64,000 nucleotides of DNA from an uncultured Collinsella sp. (GCA_902464485.1 CABQJJ010000004.1:17790-81789); one strand, 5' to 3'; positions 27,248 to 37,410 are shown, numbered from the stretch's first letter. Numbers and translations are program-made. Notes: a model not told the origin generated them from the letters alone.

Positions 27248-27272
27248 TCCCATCCCTTTGGGGTGAGCACCT

Positions 27273-27306
27273 GACCGGCTTGCCCGCAGGCTAGCCGGTC
27301 TTTTTC
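27273..27306 (+). terminator. Terminator of tatA
   Basis: GACCGGCT (27273-27280) pairs with AGCCGGTC (27293-27300), followed by TTTTTCGTTTTG. Confidence 0.9.
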
Positions 27307-27353
27307 GTTTTGTTGACAGTTGATTGTTTGATCAGAGTTGGGGAGATATCCGT

Positions 27354-27824
27354 ATGGACGCAAGCCAAATCGTACTGACCGCTGAGGGCCGCCAAAAGCT
27401 CGTCGAGGAGCTCGCTTGGCGTGAGGGCGATTACGCCAAGGAGATCGTCGAGGACATCAAGGAAGCCCGCGCGTTCGGCGACCTTTCGGAGAACTCCGAG
27501 TACGATGCCGCCAAGGACAAGCAGGCCCAGAACGCCGCTCGTATTGCCGAGATCCAGGCCATCCTCGCCAACGCTCAGGTTGCTGCCACCACGGGCGATC
27601 TGACCGTCTCCATCGGTTCCACCGTTTCTCTGATTGATCCCAACGGTGAGGTCATGGAAGTCACGCTCGTCGGTACCACCGAGACCAACTCGCTCGAGCA
27701 CAAGATTTCCAACGAGTCTCCGGTCGGCCACGCCATCATCGGTCACGGCGAGGGCGACTCCGTCGAGGTCGTTACGCCTTCTGGCAAGACTCGCGTCTAC
27801 ACCATCGCCAAGATTGCACGCTAG
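27354..27824 (+). CDS. greA: Transcription elongation factor GreA
   Basis: A 156-residue GreA that rescues backtracked RNA polymerase by stimulating transcript cleavage. The N-terminal coiled coil has the acidic tip region in AFGDLSENSEYDAAKDKQ, and the C-terminal domain has SPVGHAIIGHGEGDSVEV and a final strand. GGGGAGATATC precedes the start. A terminator separates it from lysS, although the greA-lysS order is itself common in actinobacteria and Firmicutes. Confidence 0.96.
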   Translation: MDASQIVLTAEGRQKLVEELAWREGDYAKEIVEDIKEARAFGDLSENSEYDAAKDKQAQNAARIAEIQAILANAQVAATTGDLTVSIGSTVSLIDPNGEVMEVTLVGTTETNSLEHKISNESPVGHAIIGHGEGDSVEVVTPSGKTRVYTIAKIAR

Positions 27825-27857
27825 ACCACGGTCCCGCGTAAAGGTATGTTTTCGCTC

Positions 27858-27893
27858 CCTGGGACCGAATCCTGGGGAGCGTTTTAGTTTGAG
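27858..27893 (+). terminator. Terminator between greA and lysS
   Basis: CGCTCCC and GGGAGCG enclose a loop of about 15 bases and are followed by TTTTAGTTT. Confidence 0.7.
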
Positions 27894-27903
27894 GAGCTAA
27901 CTT

Positions 27904-29868
27904 ATGGCAGAGAACCAGAACGCCGCAGATCAGGCATCGACGCTCAACGACGAGCGCGCCACCCGCCTGGCCAAGCGCGCCGCCCTGTTCGAGGCGGGTC
28001 AGAACCCCTATCCCGAGCACTCTGAGCTTGAGGACTACGTTGCCGATATCGAGGCTAAGTACGCCGAGCTTGCCGATGGCGAGGACACCGAGGACGTCGT
28101 GAAGATCGCCGGTCGCGTGGTCGCCAAGCGTGGTCAGGGCAAGATCATGTTTATCGTCGTGCGCGACGCTACCGCCGAGATTCAGCTGTTCTGCCGCATC
28201 AACGACATGGACGAGGCAGCCTGGAATACGCTCAAGGCCCTCGACCTTGGTGACATCCTGGGCGTGACCGGCGTGGTCGTTCGCACCAAGCGCGGCCAGC
28301 TCTCTGTTGCTCCCAAGAGCGCGACCCTGCTGTCCAAGGCCGTCCGTCCGTTGCCCGAGAAGTTCCACGGTCTTTCCGATAAGGAGACCCGTTATCGTCA
28401 GCGCTACGTCGACCTGATCGCCAACGACGATGTCCGCGAGACCTTCCGCAAGCGTTCGCAGATTCTCTCCACCTTCCGCCGCTTCATGGAGTCCGACGGC
28501 TACATGGAAGTCGAGACCCCCATCCTGCAGACTATCCAGGGCGGCGCCACGGCTAAGCCGTTCATCACACACTTCAACGCGCTCGACCAGGAGTGCTATC
28601 TGCGCATTGCTACCGAGCTGCATCTCAAGCGCTGCATCGTCGGCGGTTTTGAGCGCGTATTCGAGATCGGCCGCATCTTCCGCAACGAGGGCATGGACCT
28701 CACCCACAACCCCGAGTTCACCACGATGGAGGCCTATCGCGCCTTCTCCGATCTCGAGGGCATGAAGGCGCTCGCCCAGGGCGTCATCAAGGCCGCTAAC
28801 AAGGCCATCGGCAACCCCGAGGTCATCGAGTATCAGGGCCAGACCATCGATCTGTCCGGTGAGTGGGCAAGCCGTCCCATGACCGACATCGTCTCCGACG
28901 TGCTCGGCAAGCAGGTCACCATCGACACGCCGGTCGAGGAGCTTGCCGCCGCCGCGCGCGAGAAGGGCCTGGAGATCAAGCCCGAGTGGACCGCCGGCAA
29001 GATCATCGCCGAGATCTACGACGAGCTGGGCGAGGACACCATCGTCAACCCCACCTTTGTGTGCGATTACCCCATCGAGGTCAGCCCGCTCGCCAAACGT
29101 TTTGAGGACGACCCGCGTCTGACGCACCGCTTTGAGCTGGTTATCGCCGGTCACGAGTACGCCAACGCGTTCTCCGAGCTCAACGACCCGGTCGACCAGG
29201 CCGAGCGCTTTGCCGCCCAGATGGCCGAGAAGGCTGGCGGTGACGACGAGGCCATGGAGTACGACGAGGACTACGTGCGCGCCCTCGAGTACGGCATGCC
29301 TCCCGCGGGCGGCATCGGCATCGGTATCGACCGCGTGGTCATGCTGCTCACCAACCAGGCCTCCATCCGTGACGTCCTGCTGTTCCCGCACATGAAGCCC
29401 GAGAAGGGTTTCCAGTCCGGTGCTGCTGCCGCCAAGGCCGCCGAGGCCGGCAACGCCGCGAGCCCGTTCGTTAAGTCGCTTAAGCCCACGCTCGATTACT
29501 CCAAGATCGCCGTTGAGCCGCTGTTCGAGGAGTTCGTCGACTTCGATACCTTCTCCAAGAGCGATTTCCGCGCTGTGAAGGTCAAGGCATGTGAGGCCGT
29601 CAAGAAGTCCAAGAAGCTGCTGAACTTTACGCTCGACGACGGCACCGGCACCGACCGCACCATCCTCTCCGGCATCCATGAATACTATGAGCCCGAGGAC
29701 CTGGTCGGCAAGACCCTGCTCGCCATCACCAACCTTCCTCCGCGCAAGATGATGGGCATCCCCAGCTGCGGCATGCTCATCAGTGCCATCCACGAGGAGG
29801 AGGGTGAGGAGCGCCTCAATCTGATTCAGCTCGACGCTTCCATCCCCGCCGGCGCAAAGATGTGCTAA
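27904..29868 (+). CDS. lysS: Lysyl-tRNA synthetase (class II) with C-terminal tRNA-binding domain
   Basis: A 654-residue class II LysRS charging tRNA-Lys. The OB-fold anticodon domain lies at about residues 60-170. Class II motif 1 region is YVDLIANDDVRETFRKRSQI, motif 2 is RVFEIGRIFRNEGMDLTHNPEFT, and motif 3 is GIGIGIDRVVMLL. A normal bacterial LysRS ends near residue 500. Here about 120 further residues form an OB-fold of the EMAP/Trbp111 type, with VKVKACEAVKKSKKLLNFTLDDG and NLPPRKMMGIPSCGMLIS, as found at the C-terminus of MetRS. It should add non-specific tRNA affinity. The start follows TTGAGGAGCTAACTT. Confidence 0.96.
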   Translation: MAENQNAADQASTLNDERATRLAKRAALFEAGQNPYPEHSELEDYVADIEAKYAELADGEDTEDVVKIAGRVVAKRGQGKIMFIVVRDATAEIQLFCRINDMDEAAWNTLKALDLGDILGVTGVVVRTKRGQLSVAPKSATLLSKAVRPLPEKFHGLSDKETRYRQRYVDLIANDDVRETFRKRSQILSTFRRFMESDGYMEVETPILQTIQGGATAKPFITHFNALDQECYLRIATELHLKRCIVGGFERVFEIGRIFRNEGMDLTHNPEFTTMEAYRAFSDLEGMKALAQGVIKAANKAIGNPEVIEYQGQTIDLSGEWASRPMTDIVSDVLGKQVTIDTPVEELAAAAREKGLEIKPEWTAGKIIAEIYDELGEDTIVNPTFVCDYPIEVSPLAKRFEDDPRLTHRFELVIAGHEYANAFSELNDPVDQAERFAAQMAEKAGGDDEAMEYDEDYVRALEYGMPPAGGIGIGIDRVVMLLTNQASIRDVLLFPHMKPEKGFQSGAAAAKAAEAGNAASPFVKSLKPTLDYSKIAVEPLFEEFVDFDTFSKSDFRAVKVKACEAVKKSKKLLNFTLDDGTGTDRTILSGIHEYYEPEDLVGKTLLAITNLPPRKMMGIPSCGMLISAIHEEEGEERLNLIQLDASIPAGAKMC

Positions 29869-29939
29869 TTGGTTCCGCCGTTCTAACGAACGGCGGACCG
29901 GTCGACGCTGCGCGCCGCCCAGGGCGACAATTTGTCATT

Positions 29940-29982
29940 CAAAAGGCAAGGCATGACCAGAAGGTCTATGTCTTGCCTTTTT
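29940..29982 (+). terminator. Terminator of lysS
   Basis: AAAAGGCAAG (29940-29949) pairs with CTTGCCTTTT (29971-29980), ending in T. A perfect GTTCCGCCGTTC/GAACGGCGGAC hairpin (about 29872-29898) lies just before it. Confidence 0.85.
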
Positions 29983-30049
29983 CATGCCAACTTGTTCGCC
30001 CTGGACGTCGCTCGCTGTCTGTCCTCTACCTGCGTCGTTGCCATGGTTG

Positions 30050-30275
30050 GCACTTAGGGACGTTCCTCTTGTGCCGGCACTTGGGGACAGTCCTTGTAAG
30101 GCGCTTTGCTCGCTCTGGCGGGCTTTCGCTGTCGTTGCCAGGGCATCGGCGTTGCCTTGGCTGTCAAGCTGGACGTCGCTCGCTGGCGTTGCCAAAACAT
30201 CGGCGTTGCCGGAGTAGTCGTTGGGGATGTTCTTAAACGACTAGCCATTCAAGAACGTCCCCAACGACTACCCAA
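30050..30275. repeat. Cluster of REP-like palindromes
   Basis: The 29869-30377 gap holds no gene but several repeats: GGCACTTAGGGACGTTCC with a GTGCC arm, a second half CGGCACTTGGGGACAGTCC, and a palindrome with AGTCGTTGGGGATGTTCTT facing AAGAACGTCCCCAACGACT (about 30216-30272). Short direct repeats (GGACGTCGCTCGCTG twice; CATCGGCGTTGCC twice) lie among them. Confidence 0.7.
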
Positions 30276-30377
30276 CGGCTATTGCGTACATGACTCACAT
30301 GACAGTTGTCTCTTTTATGTTTCCTTTAGCCGTCGCTGCCTAGGATGGGAGTTAGTCGGCAGGAAGGGAGCGTCTAT

Positions 30378-31946
30378 ATGGACGACGCGAGCGAGCGCGC
30401 GATCGAAGAGGACATGCTCGATCAGTTCAATTACTTTGATGATGAGGACGAGGAGCTGGTCGACCGTCGCGAGCCAGCGCCGCTTGATTCCTTTGATCTG
30501 GTCGATGAAGAGGCTGATGAGGTTGAGGATGAATCGACGGAACCCCCACAGCCTTCGCGCCTTGACTCACTGCCTTCGAGAGCCCCCATGCACCACGGTG
30601 TCCGTGCCGGCGCGCTCCATATGAAAACTGACTGGCGCCAGATCGTGACCGCGGGCGATGAGCTTGCCGTCGATGCACCACTTACCGACAAATCATCCAT
30701 CATCTGCCGCACCGGTATGCTGATGCTCGCGAGCGGAACGGGTGCCTGGCGTGTACGCGATACCATGAACCGCGTCGCCGCCGTACTCGGTGTCACCATC
30801 CACGTTGACTTAAGTCTCCTGTCGTTTGAGTGCACCTGCATCGAAGGCGGCCACTGCTTTAACGAGGTCGTCAGCCTGCCAACAACGGGCGTCAACACTC
30901 ATCGCATTTGGATGATGGAGAGCTTCCTAAAAGAAATCGAGACTTATGGGCGCCGGTTTACCGTGCATGAGTATCACGAGATGCTCAAGACCGTTGAGAG
31001 TTCAAAACCTGATTACGCGCCTTGGCAACAGGGCCTTGCGGCGGCCTGCGCCTGTGGCGCCTTTGTCTTTTTACTTGGTGGCGGTCCCATTGAGATGGCA
31101 TGTGCGTTCGTGGGCGCGGGCGTCGGCAACTTTGCCCGTTCTCATATCCTCAAGCAGGGCCTCGGCCAGTTTAGCGCTTTGACGATTGGCGTCGCGCTGG
31201 CCTGTATCTCGTATTTGCTGGCGTTGCTCGGCCTTGGCCAGGTCATTCCGGGGGCAATGTCGCACCAAGAAGGCTATATCGGCGCCATGCTCTTTGTGAT
31301 TCCCGGCTTTCCCCTTATTACGGCAGGCCTCGACATCGCAAAGCTCGATATGCGAAGCGGCATCGAGCGTCTTTCGTATGCTGTGTCGATTATTGTGATG
31401 GCGACGCTGGTGGGCTGGATGGTTGCCGAGTGTGTGGGACTGGCGCCGGATGACTTCGCCCCGCTCGGGCTCTCGCCGTTGGCTCTTACACTCTTGCGTG
31501 TGGTGATGAGCTTTATCGGAGTATTTGGCTTCTCGGTTATGTTCAACAGTCCGATAAAGATGGCCGCGGCGGCTGGGCTCATCGGTGCCGTGACTAATAC
31601 CTTGCGCCTTACGCTCGTCGATGCGCCGACGCTGTTTCCCTTTCTGGGCCTGAGTGCGGGAATGCCTCCCGAGGCGGCGGCGTTTATCGGCGCGCTGGTG
31701 TCGGGGCTGCTTGCGAGCCTGGCCGAAATCAAGCTCACGTACCCGCGCATCGCCCTCACGGTGCCATCGATTGTCATCATGGTGCCGGGGCTGTATCTGT
31801 ATCGCTCGATGTACTACATGTGCACGTTTGACACGGTTAATATGCTTGGCTGGTTTGTGCGTGCGGTGCTCATCGTGGCGTTCCTTCCCGTCGGCCTGAG
31901 CGTAGCGAGAACTCTCACCGATCCCCGCTGGCGCCACACCAGCTAA
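30378..31946 (+). CDS. ThrE-type threonine/serine exporter family protein
   Basis: A 522-residue membrane protein with about ten hydrophobic segments. Residues 1-100 are acidic and soluble; a DUF1212/ThrE domain (CRTGMLMLASGTGAWRVRDTMNRVAAVLG) follows, then a second ThrE_2-like membrane domain (residues about 360-510) with the GMPPEAAAFIGALVSGLLAS and VPGLYLYRSMY motifs. Both halves, often separate genes, are fused as in Corynebacterium ThrE, which exports threonine and serine; activity here is inferred by family. ATG 30378 has GGAAGGGAGCG before it. The stop overlaps a REP-like hairpin. Confidence 0.85.
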   Translation: MDDASERAIEEDMLDQFNYFDDEDEELVDRREPAPLDSFDLVDEEADEVEDESTEPPQPSRLDSLPSRAPMHHGVRAGALHMKTDWRQIVTAGDELAVDAPLTDKSSIICRTGMLMLASGTGAWRVRDTMNRVAAVLGVTIHVDLSLLSFECTCIEGGHCFNEVVSLPTTGVNTHRIWMMESFLKEIETYGRRFTVHEYHEMLKTVESSKPDYAPWQQGLAAACACGAFVFLLGGGPIEMACAFVGAGVGNFARSHILKQGLGQFSALTIGVALACISYLLALLGLGQVIPGAMSHQEGYIGAMLFVIPGFPLITAGLDIAKLDMRSGIERLSYAVSIIVMATLVGWMVAECVGLAPDDFAPLGLSPLALTLLRVVMSFIGVFGFSVMFNSPIKMAAAAGLIGAVTNTLRLTLVDAPTLFPFLGLSAGMPPEAAAFIGALVSGLLASLAEIKLTYPRIALTVPSIVIMVPGLYLYRSMYYMCTFDTVNMLGWFVRAVLIVAFLPVGLSVARTLTDPRWRHTS

Positions 31947-31980
31947 TTGGTGCAAGGGGGACAGGTTACTTTGCACCAAT
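31946..31980. repeat. REP-like hairpin with GGGACAGG core
   Basis: ATTGGTGCAA (31946-31955) and its exact complement (31971-31980) enclose GGGGGACAGGTTACT. It begins on the last base of the exporter stop codon, just as the 24171 copy begins on that of rph. Confidence 0.75.
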
Positions 31981-32075
31981 ACGCCGAGCATCTCCACAAA
32001 CTCAACGCTTACGAAGCGCGTGTTGTTCGTGTTAGGGTAGTTCCACCACATAAGTAGTCGCAGACGCACGTACCG

Positions 32076-32127
32076 CGGGCGGGCGAGATGAAGTCCAAAG
32101 ATTTCCATCTCGCCCGCCCGTTTTTTT
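32076..32127 (+). terminator. Strong terminator upstream of the DUF2798 gene
   Basis: CGGGCGGGCGAGATG (32076-32090) and its exact complement (32106-32120) form a 15-bp stem followed by seven T. Confidence 0.92.
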
Positions 32128-32167
32128 GCGCGCGCCGCGGCGTAACACAGAAAGGACTATGCCCTTT

Positions 32168-32761
32168 ATGCCTATCAACAAACGAGAGAGCCTGCTGTTC
32201 ACCTTTATCATGTGCTTTTGCATGGTGCTCTGGATGAGCATCTACAACGTTGCCCTGCAGCATGGGGCCATCAACGGCGAGGTCATTGCCGCTGCATGGC
32301 TCGGCTTCCCCGTTGCCTACGTCTTTGCCATGTGCTGCGACTGGTTTGTTGCCAGCCCGCTGGCCAAAGGCTTCGCCTTCAAGTTCCTGGTTACTCCGGG
32401 CAAGAGCTCGCCGCTCGCTATGACGCTTGCCGTCAGCTCTTGCATGGTTGTTCCCATGGTCATCATCATGTCGCTCTACGGCGCCTGCGAGGGCCTGTTC
32501 CATATGCCCGGCGGCCCGCTTGCCAATTTGCAGGCGCTGCCGATGATGTGGCTCGTCAACATTCCGCGCAACTTTATCATGGCCCTGCCCTGGAACCTGC
32601 TGGTGGCCGGTCCGGTTGCCCGGTTTGTCTTCCGTCGCGCCTTCCCCATGGGCACGGTCTTTGCCGAGCCGCACATGGAGCTCGTGCACATGCCGGGTGC
32701 TCCCATTGCCGAGGAGGTTGCCAACATTTCCGAGGGCATGGACGTCGAGCCTGCCTGCTAG
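32168..32761 (+). CDS. DUF2798 family membrane protein
   Basis: A 197-residue protein with four or five hydrophobic helices: ESLLFTFIMCFCMVLWMSIYN, GEVIAAAWLGFPVAYVFAMC, LAMTLAVSSCMVVPMVIIM and a fourth near residue 140. The pattern of two repeated Met-rich helix pairs fits the DUF2798 family. Function unknown; a cytoplasmic-membrane location is clear. AGAAAGGA lies 2 bases before ATG 32159 and 11 before ATG 32168, so the start is uncertain by three codons. It is the first gene after a strong terminator and stands alone. Confidence 0.7.
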   Translation: MPINKRESLLFTFIMCFCMVLWMSIYNVALQHGAINGEVIAAAWLGFPVAYVFAMCCDWFVASPLAKGFAFKFLVTPGKSSPLAMTLAVSSCMVVPMVIIMSLYGACEGLFHMPGGPLANLQALPMMWLVNIPRNFIMALPWNLLVAGPVARFVFRRAFPMGTVFAEPHMELVHMPGAPIAEEVANISEGMDVEPAC

Positions 32762-32946
32762 GCAACGCTCAGAACCAGACCCCCAAACAGACCGGAGCGA
32801 TTCCTTTTTTGTAGACGTTGTCGCGTGGCTCCGTGCGGAAAAGGTCCCAACGGTTAACATATACTCCATATGGGTAAAGAGACCAAAGCGCTGCCGCGGG
32901 GTGGCGCTTTGCGTTTGAAAAACTAGCTCGTCTAAGAGGAACTAGC

Positions 32947-35589
32947 ATGTTAGACCGTTTTACCGATCGCGCGCGCAAGGTCATGTCCATGGCCAAGCAA
33001 GAGGCGCTCGATCTACATTCAAATAAGGTGGGTACCGAGCACCTGCTGCTCGCACTCGCCAAGGAGGACGAGGGCATCGCTGCCGAGGCGCTGCGCTCGC
33101 TCGATATCTCCTACGACGACATCATGGACACCCTCAAGGAGGTCCAGACCACGGTGCCCGAGCCCAGCGAGGAGACCGAGGCCGCCAAGCTCGCCTTTAC
33201 GCCGCTCGTCATTAGCGTGATGGAGCGTTCCTTCCGCGTGGCACGCGAGAACAACCAGACCTACGTGTCGACCGAGCATCTGCTCATCGGCATCGTCGAA
33301 GAGGGCAACGGCATGGCCATGGACATTCTCATGCGCCTGGGCGTGTCGTCTGCCTCAATTAAAAAAGCCATCGAGAAGCTTACCGCCAAGGACCAGGACA
33401 AGAAGCGCCCGCTCGCTGGCGCTGGCGCCGGGCGTCCCGGTGCGGGCCTGCCGTTCTTTAGTGGTTCGGATGCCTCCCAGCAAAAGGGGGGCGGCACTGA
33501 CACGCTTAAGCAGTTCGCCACCAACCTCACGCAGAAGGCCCGCGACGGCAAGCTCGATCCCGTGATTGGCCGCGAAAAGGAAGTCCAGCGCATGATGGAA
33601 ATCCTTTCGCGCCGCACCAAGAACAACCCGCTCATCTTGGGTGATCCCGGCGTGGGCAAGACGGCCATCGTCGAGGGCTTGGCTCAGCAGATTGCCGCCG
33701 GCAACGTGCCCGAGAACCTTATGAACCAGAATATCTGGACACTCGACCTGCCGGGCCTCGTTGCGGGCGCCAAGTATCGCGGTGAGTTCGAGGAGCGCCT
33801 CAAGAACGTGATCCAGGAGGCGACCGAAGCCGACGATGTTATCTTGTTTATCGACGAGATGCACACCATCATCGGTGCCGGCTCTGCCGAGGGCTCCATC
33901 GACGCGAGTTCCATGCTCAAGCCCGTTCTCGCACGCGGTGCCTTCCAGATCATCGGCGCCACCACGGCCGAGGAGTTCCGCAAGTACCTCACCAAGGATC
34001 CGGCTTTCGAGCGCCGCTTCCAGACAATCGATGTCGAGGAGCCGAGCGTCGAGGACACGGTCAAAATCCTGACCGCGCTCAAGCCGCGCTACGAGGAGCA
34101 CCACCATGTGCGTTACACGCCGGGTGCTATCGAGGCCGCCGCGAACCTCTCCAACCGCTACATTCAGGACCGCTTCCTGCCCGATAAGGCCATCGACCTC
34201 ATCGACGAGGCCGGTGCCCGCGCCCGCATCGCTGCCAACCGCGCGCCCGAGCCGGTGCGCGAGGCCGAGCATCGCGTCGAAGAGCTCAAGGCTGCCGCAC
34301 AGGAGGCCACCGAGAGCGACGACATGAACAAGGCTGCTGAGATCACTGAGCAGCAAAAGGCTGCCGAGATTGAGCTTGCCGAGGCCAAGGCTGCCTGGAC
34401 GGCCGAGCTCGACGCGAGCCCGCTCACCATCGACGTCGCCCAGATCGCCGACATCGTCTCCGTGACCTCGGGTGTGCCGGTGTCTTCGCTCACCGAGAGC
34501 GAGAGCCGTCGCCTGCTGCAGGCCGAAAGCGTGCTCAAGACCCGCATTATCGGCCAGGACGAGGCAGTCGAGGCCGTTGCCAAGGCCGTGCGCCGCAGCC
34601 GCTCGCCGCTCAAGGACCCGCGTCGCCCCGGAGGCAGCTTTATCTTCCTGGGCCCCACCGGCACGGGCAAGACCGAGCTCGCCAAGACGCTCGCCGAGTA
34701 CCTCTTTGGCAGCAAGGACGCGCTCATCAGCTTCGACATGTCGGAGTTTGGCAGCGAGTTTGAGGTCTCCAAGCTTATCGGTAGCCCCCCGGGCTACGTT
34801 GGCCATGACGAGGGCGGTCAGCTCACCAAGGCCGTGCGCCGTCATCCGTACTCGGTTGTGCTGTTCGACGAGATCGAGAAGGCGCACCCCGATATCTTCA
34901 ACATTCTGCTGCAGGTGCTGGAGGAGGGCCGCCTGACCGATAGCCAGGGCAAGACGGTCGACTTCCGCAATACCGTGATCATCATGACGTCCAACGTGGG
35001 CGCCCGCGAGATTGCGCAGGATGCGAGCGTTGGCTTTGGCACCACCGGCGAGCACGGCCTTACCTCGAGCGAGATTAAGGGCCGTGCGATGGGCGAACTC
35101 AAGCGCCTGTTCCGCCCTGAGCTGCTCAACCGTATCGACGACATTGTGGTGTTCCAGAAGCTTTCGGGCGAGAATCTGACCAAGATCGCGCACCTGCTGG
35201 TGGACGACTTGCGTCAACGCCTGATTGCCAACGGCATGAACATCAAGCTTACCGATGCGGCCTACGACAAGATCGTGGCCGAGGGCACCGACCTCACCAA
35301 TGGCGCGCGTCCGCTGCGCCGTGCCATCCAAAAGCTCATTGAGGACCCGCTGTCCGAGGAGCTGCTGGCCGGCGAGTGGGGCGAGGGCGATACCGTCCTG
35401 TGCGATGTGGCCGACGGCAAGTTTGTCTTTAGCCACGGCACGGGCGAGATTCCGGCACCGCGTCCGGTCGGCGCGCTCGGCGGCGATACCGTTCCGGCGG
35501 CGCCGCACACCGGCAACGCCGCGCCCGTAAGCGGTGGAGTGAGTTCGGGCCCCGGCGGCATGATGCAAGCCGGTTCCGGCGCGCTGTAG
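32947..35589 (+). CDS. clpC: ATP-dependent Clp protease ATPase ClpC
   Basis: An 880-residue Hsp100 unfoldase that feeds substrates to ClpP. It begins with two Clp-N repeats (residues 1-145; [19 protein letters not shown]). AAA1 has Walker A GDPGVGKT near 232 and [15 protein letters not shown], and AAA2 has GPTGTGKT near 569 and [16 protein letters not shown] short middle domain of about 60 residues (residues 440-480) marks it as ClpC and not ClpB. VGF in [10 protein letters not shown] may be the ClpP-binding loop. The C-terminal tail is Gly/Pro/Ala-rich. A TATACT -10 box lies at 32860-32865. clpP, ctsR and mcsAB are not adjacent. Confidence 0.95.
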   Translation: MLDRFTDRARKVMSMAKQEALDLHSNKVGTEHLLLALAKEDEGIAAEALRSLDISYDDIMDTLKEVQTTVPEPSEETEAAKLAFTPLVISVMERSFRVARENNQTYVSTEHLLIGIVEEGNGMAMDILMRLGVSSASIKKAIEKLTAKDQDKKRPLAGAGAGRPGAGLPFFSGSDASQQKGGGTDTLKQFATNLTQKARDGKLDPVIGREKEVQRMMEILSRRTKNNPLILGDPGVGKTAIVEGLAQQIAAGNVPENLMNQNIWTLDLPGLVAGAKYRGEFEERLKNVIQEATEADDVILFIDEMHTIIGAGSAEGSIDASSMLKPVLARGAFQIIGATTAEEFRKYLTKDPAFERRFQTIDVEEPSVEDTVKILTALKPRYEEHHHVRYTPGAIEAAANLSNRYIQDRFLPDKAIDLIDEAGARARIAANRAPEPVREAEHRVEELKAAAQEATESDDMNKAAEITEQQKAAEIELAEAKAAWTAELDASPLTIDVAQIADIVSVTSGVPVSSLTESESRRLLQAESVLKTRIIGQDEAVEAVAKAVRRSRSPLKDPRRPGGSFIFLGPTGTGKTELAKTLAEYLFGSKDALISFDMSEFGSEFEVSKLIGSPPGYVGHDEGGQLTKAVRRHPYSVVLFDEIEKAHPDIFNILLQVLEEGRLTDSQGKTVDFRNTVIIMTSNVGAREIAQDASVGFGTTGEHGLTSSEIKGRAMGELKRLFRPELLNRIDDIVVFQKLSGENLTKIAHLLVDDLRQRLIANGMNIKLTDAAYDKIVAEGTDLTNGARPLRRAIQKLIEDPLSEELLAGEWGEGDTVLCDVADGKFVFSHGTGEIPAPRPVGALGGDTVPAAPHTGNAAPVSGGVSSGPGGMMQAGSGAL

Positions 35590-35615
35590 GGCGTAACAAA
35601 AACCTTGTGTCCACG

Positions 35616-35643
35616 AGGGCGTTCCAAAGGAGCGCCCTTTTTC
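35616..35643 (+). terminator. Terminator of clpC
   Basis: AGGGCGTTCC pairs with GGAGCGCCCT around a three-base loop and is followed by TTTTTCTG. Confidence 0.9.
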
Positions 35644-35914
35644 TGTTGGAAAGGCCCCTTCGTTCAAGGTAAATCTCATTAAACATACCAACGGCGTATG
35701 CATAAACGCTGATCAAGCGTTGAGGTTGGTTGAAGGGCCCAACGTCCCTTCGCGCGGCCCGTCTAACCTGCTTTATCTTAATAAAGTGACGTTTCTCCGC
35801 CGTTAGCCGATGATGCGGGGGCGCTCGGCGTTTTCGACTGGTTTATGCACGCAAAGTCTGGGAATATACAAGGCGCATGTCTTACTGTCTAACCAGTTGC
35901 GCCAAGGAGGCACC

Positions 35915-37372
35915 ATGGACTACAAGATCATCGGCTACGAGCCCGCCCAGCTATTCCATTTCTTTGAGGATATCAGCGCGATCCCCCGCGGGTCTGGTAA
36001 CGAGAAGGGCATCAGCGATTTCCTGGTCGCGTTTGCCAAGGAGCGCGGTCTCGATGTGTACCAGGACGAGGTCTACAACGTCATCATTCGCAAGCCCGCG
36101 TCTGCCGGCGCCGAGAATGCCCCGACCGTGATGCTGCAGGGTCACATCGACATGGTGTGCGACAAGCTGGGTTCCGTCGAGCACGACTTTACGACCGACG
36201 GTATCGACCTGGTCGTCAAGGACGGCGTCCTTACCGCCAACGGCACCACTCTAGGCGCCGACAACGGCATCGCCGTCGCTCTGATGCTCACTGTTCTCGA
36301 TGACGATTCGATCGTTCACCCCGCCCTCGAGTGCGTATTCACCACCGACGAGGAGACTGGGCTGGTCGGCGCCGAGACGCTCGACAAGTCCCAGATTAGC
36401 GCCCGCACTATGATTAACCTTGACTCCGAGGAAGAGGGCGTTGCCACCGTCAGCTGCGCCGGCGGCGTCGTCGTTACCTACACCTGCCCGATCGTGCGCG
36501 AGCACAAGACCGGTAGCACCCTCACGCTCGACATCTCCGGCCTGCTGGGCGGTCACTCCGGCAGCGATATCCACCTGGAGCGCGGCAATGGCAACCTCAT
36601 CATGGCCCGCATCATCGACCGCCTGATGGTTGCCGGCGAGCCCGCCATCGTCAGCTTCAACGGCGGCACCAAGGACAACGCCATCAACCGTGAGTGCAAG
36701 GCTGTTCTGGTCTACGCCGACCACGCTGCCGCCGAGGCCGCGGCCCAGATCGCAGAGGGCATCATCGCCGACGTCACTGCCGAGCTCGAGGTCTTCGACC
36801 CCGGCTTTACCTGCACCGTCGAGATTGCCGACGACGCCGAGGTCGAGGCCATGGACCAGAAGTCCGCGCTTGCCCTCATCCGCGCCTTGCGTCTTGCCCC
36901 TAACGGCGTTGTTCGTCGCAACGTCGCCACCGACGGCTCCGTCGAGGTTTCCTCCAACATCGGTGTGGTTGCCACTTCTGACGACGAGGTCAAGATTATG
37001 CTGTCCCCGCGCTCCTCGATCACCTCGCTGCAGAACGAGTTTAAGGACCGCCTGCAGACGCTGGCCGATGTCCTGGGCTTCGACGCCAAGTTTGAGTTCG
37101 AGTATCCCGGCTGGAGCTATGCCGAGCATTCGCCGGTCCGCGACGTCTTTGTCGAGAGCTATCGCGAGCTCTTTGGCTCCGAGCTGCGCATCGAGTCCAT
37201 TCACGCCGGCCTTGAGTGCGGCCTGTTTGCCGAGGCCCTGCACGGCCTGGACGCCATCGCCGTGGGCCCGACGCTCTCCGATGTCCACACCCCGGACGAG
37301 AGCATGGAGCTCGCTTCTGCCGAGCGCTTCTACGAGCTGCTCATCGACGTCCTCAAGCGCCTCGCTGCGTAA
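35915..37372 (+). CDS. pepD: PepD-type beta-Ala-His / aminoacyl-histidine dipeptidase
   Basis: A 485-residue M20C metallo-dipeptidase that cleaves Xaa-His and other dipeptides in the cytoplasm. Metal ligands and catalytic residues sit in LQGHIDMVCDK, TLGADNGIAVALML, TTDEETGLVGAETL and the late ESIHAGLECGLF; the lid domain between carries SGLLGGHSGSDI. Reading stays open upstream, but ATG 35915 has CAAGGAGGCACC. The 270 bases between clpC and the gene show no coding frame I can support. Confidence 0.93.
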   Translation: MDYKIIGYEPAQLFHFFEDISAIPRGSGNEKGISDFLVAFAKERGLDVYQDEVYNVIIRKPASAGAENAPTVMLQGHIDMVCDKLGSVEHDFTTDGIDLVVKDGVLTANGTTLGADNGIAVALMLTVLDDDSIVHPALECVFTTDEETGLVGAETLDKSQISARTMINLDSEEEGVATVSCAGGVVVTYTCPIVREHKTGSTLTLDISGLLGGHSGSDIHLERGNGNLIMARIIDRLMVAGEPAIVSFNGGTKDNAINRECKAVLVYADHAAAEAAAQIAEGIIADVTAELEVFDPGFTCTVEIADDAEVEAMDQKSALALIRALRLAPNGVVRRNVATDGSVEVSSNIGVVATSDDEVKIMLSPRSSITSLQNEFKDRLQTLADVLGFDAKFEFEYPGWSYAEHSPVRDVFVESYRELFGSELRIESIHAGLECGLFAEALHGLDAIAVGPTLSDVHTPDESMELASAERFYELLIDVLKRLAA

Positions 37373-37410
37373 GGTGCGAGAAGTCAAATCTAGGTATCGG
37401 TAACAATTAT

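Noticed and set aside
29984..30300. Open frames in the 30.0-30.3 kb repeat region
   Set aside because: Their translations are low-complexity repeats of the palindromic units, without start signals.
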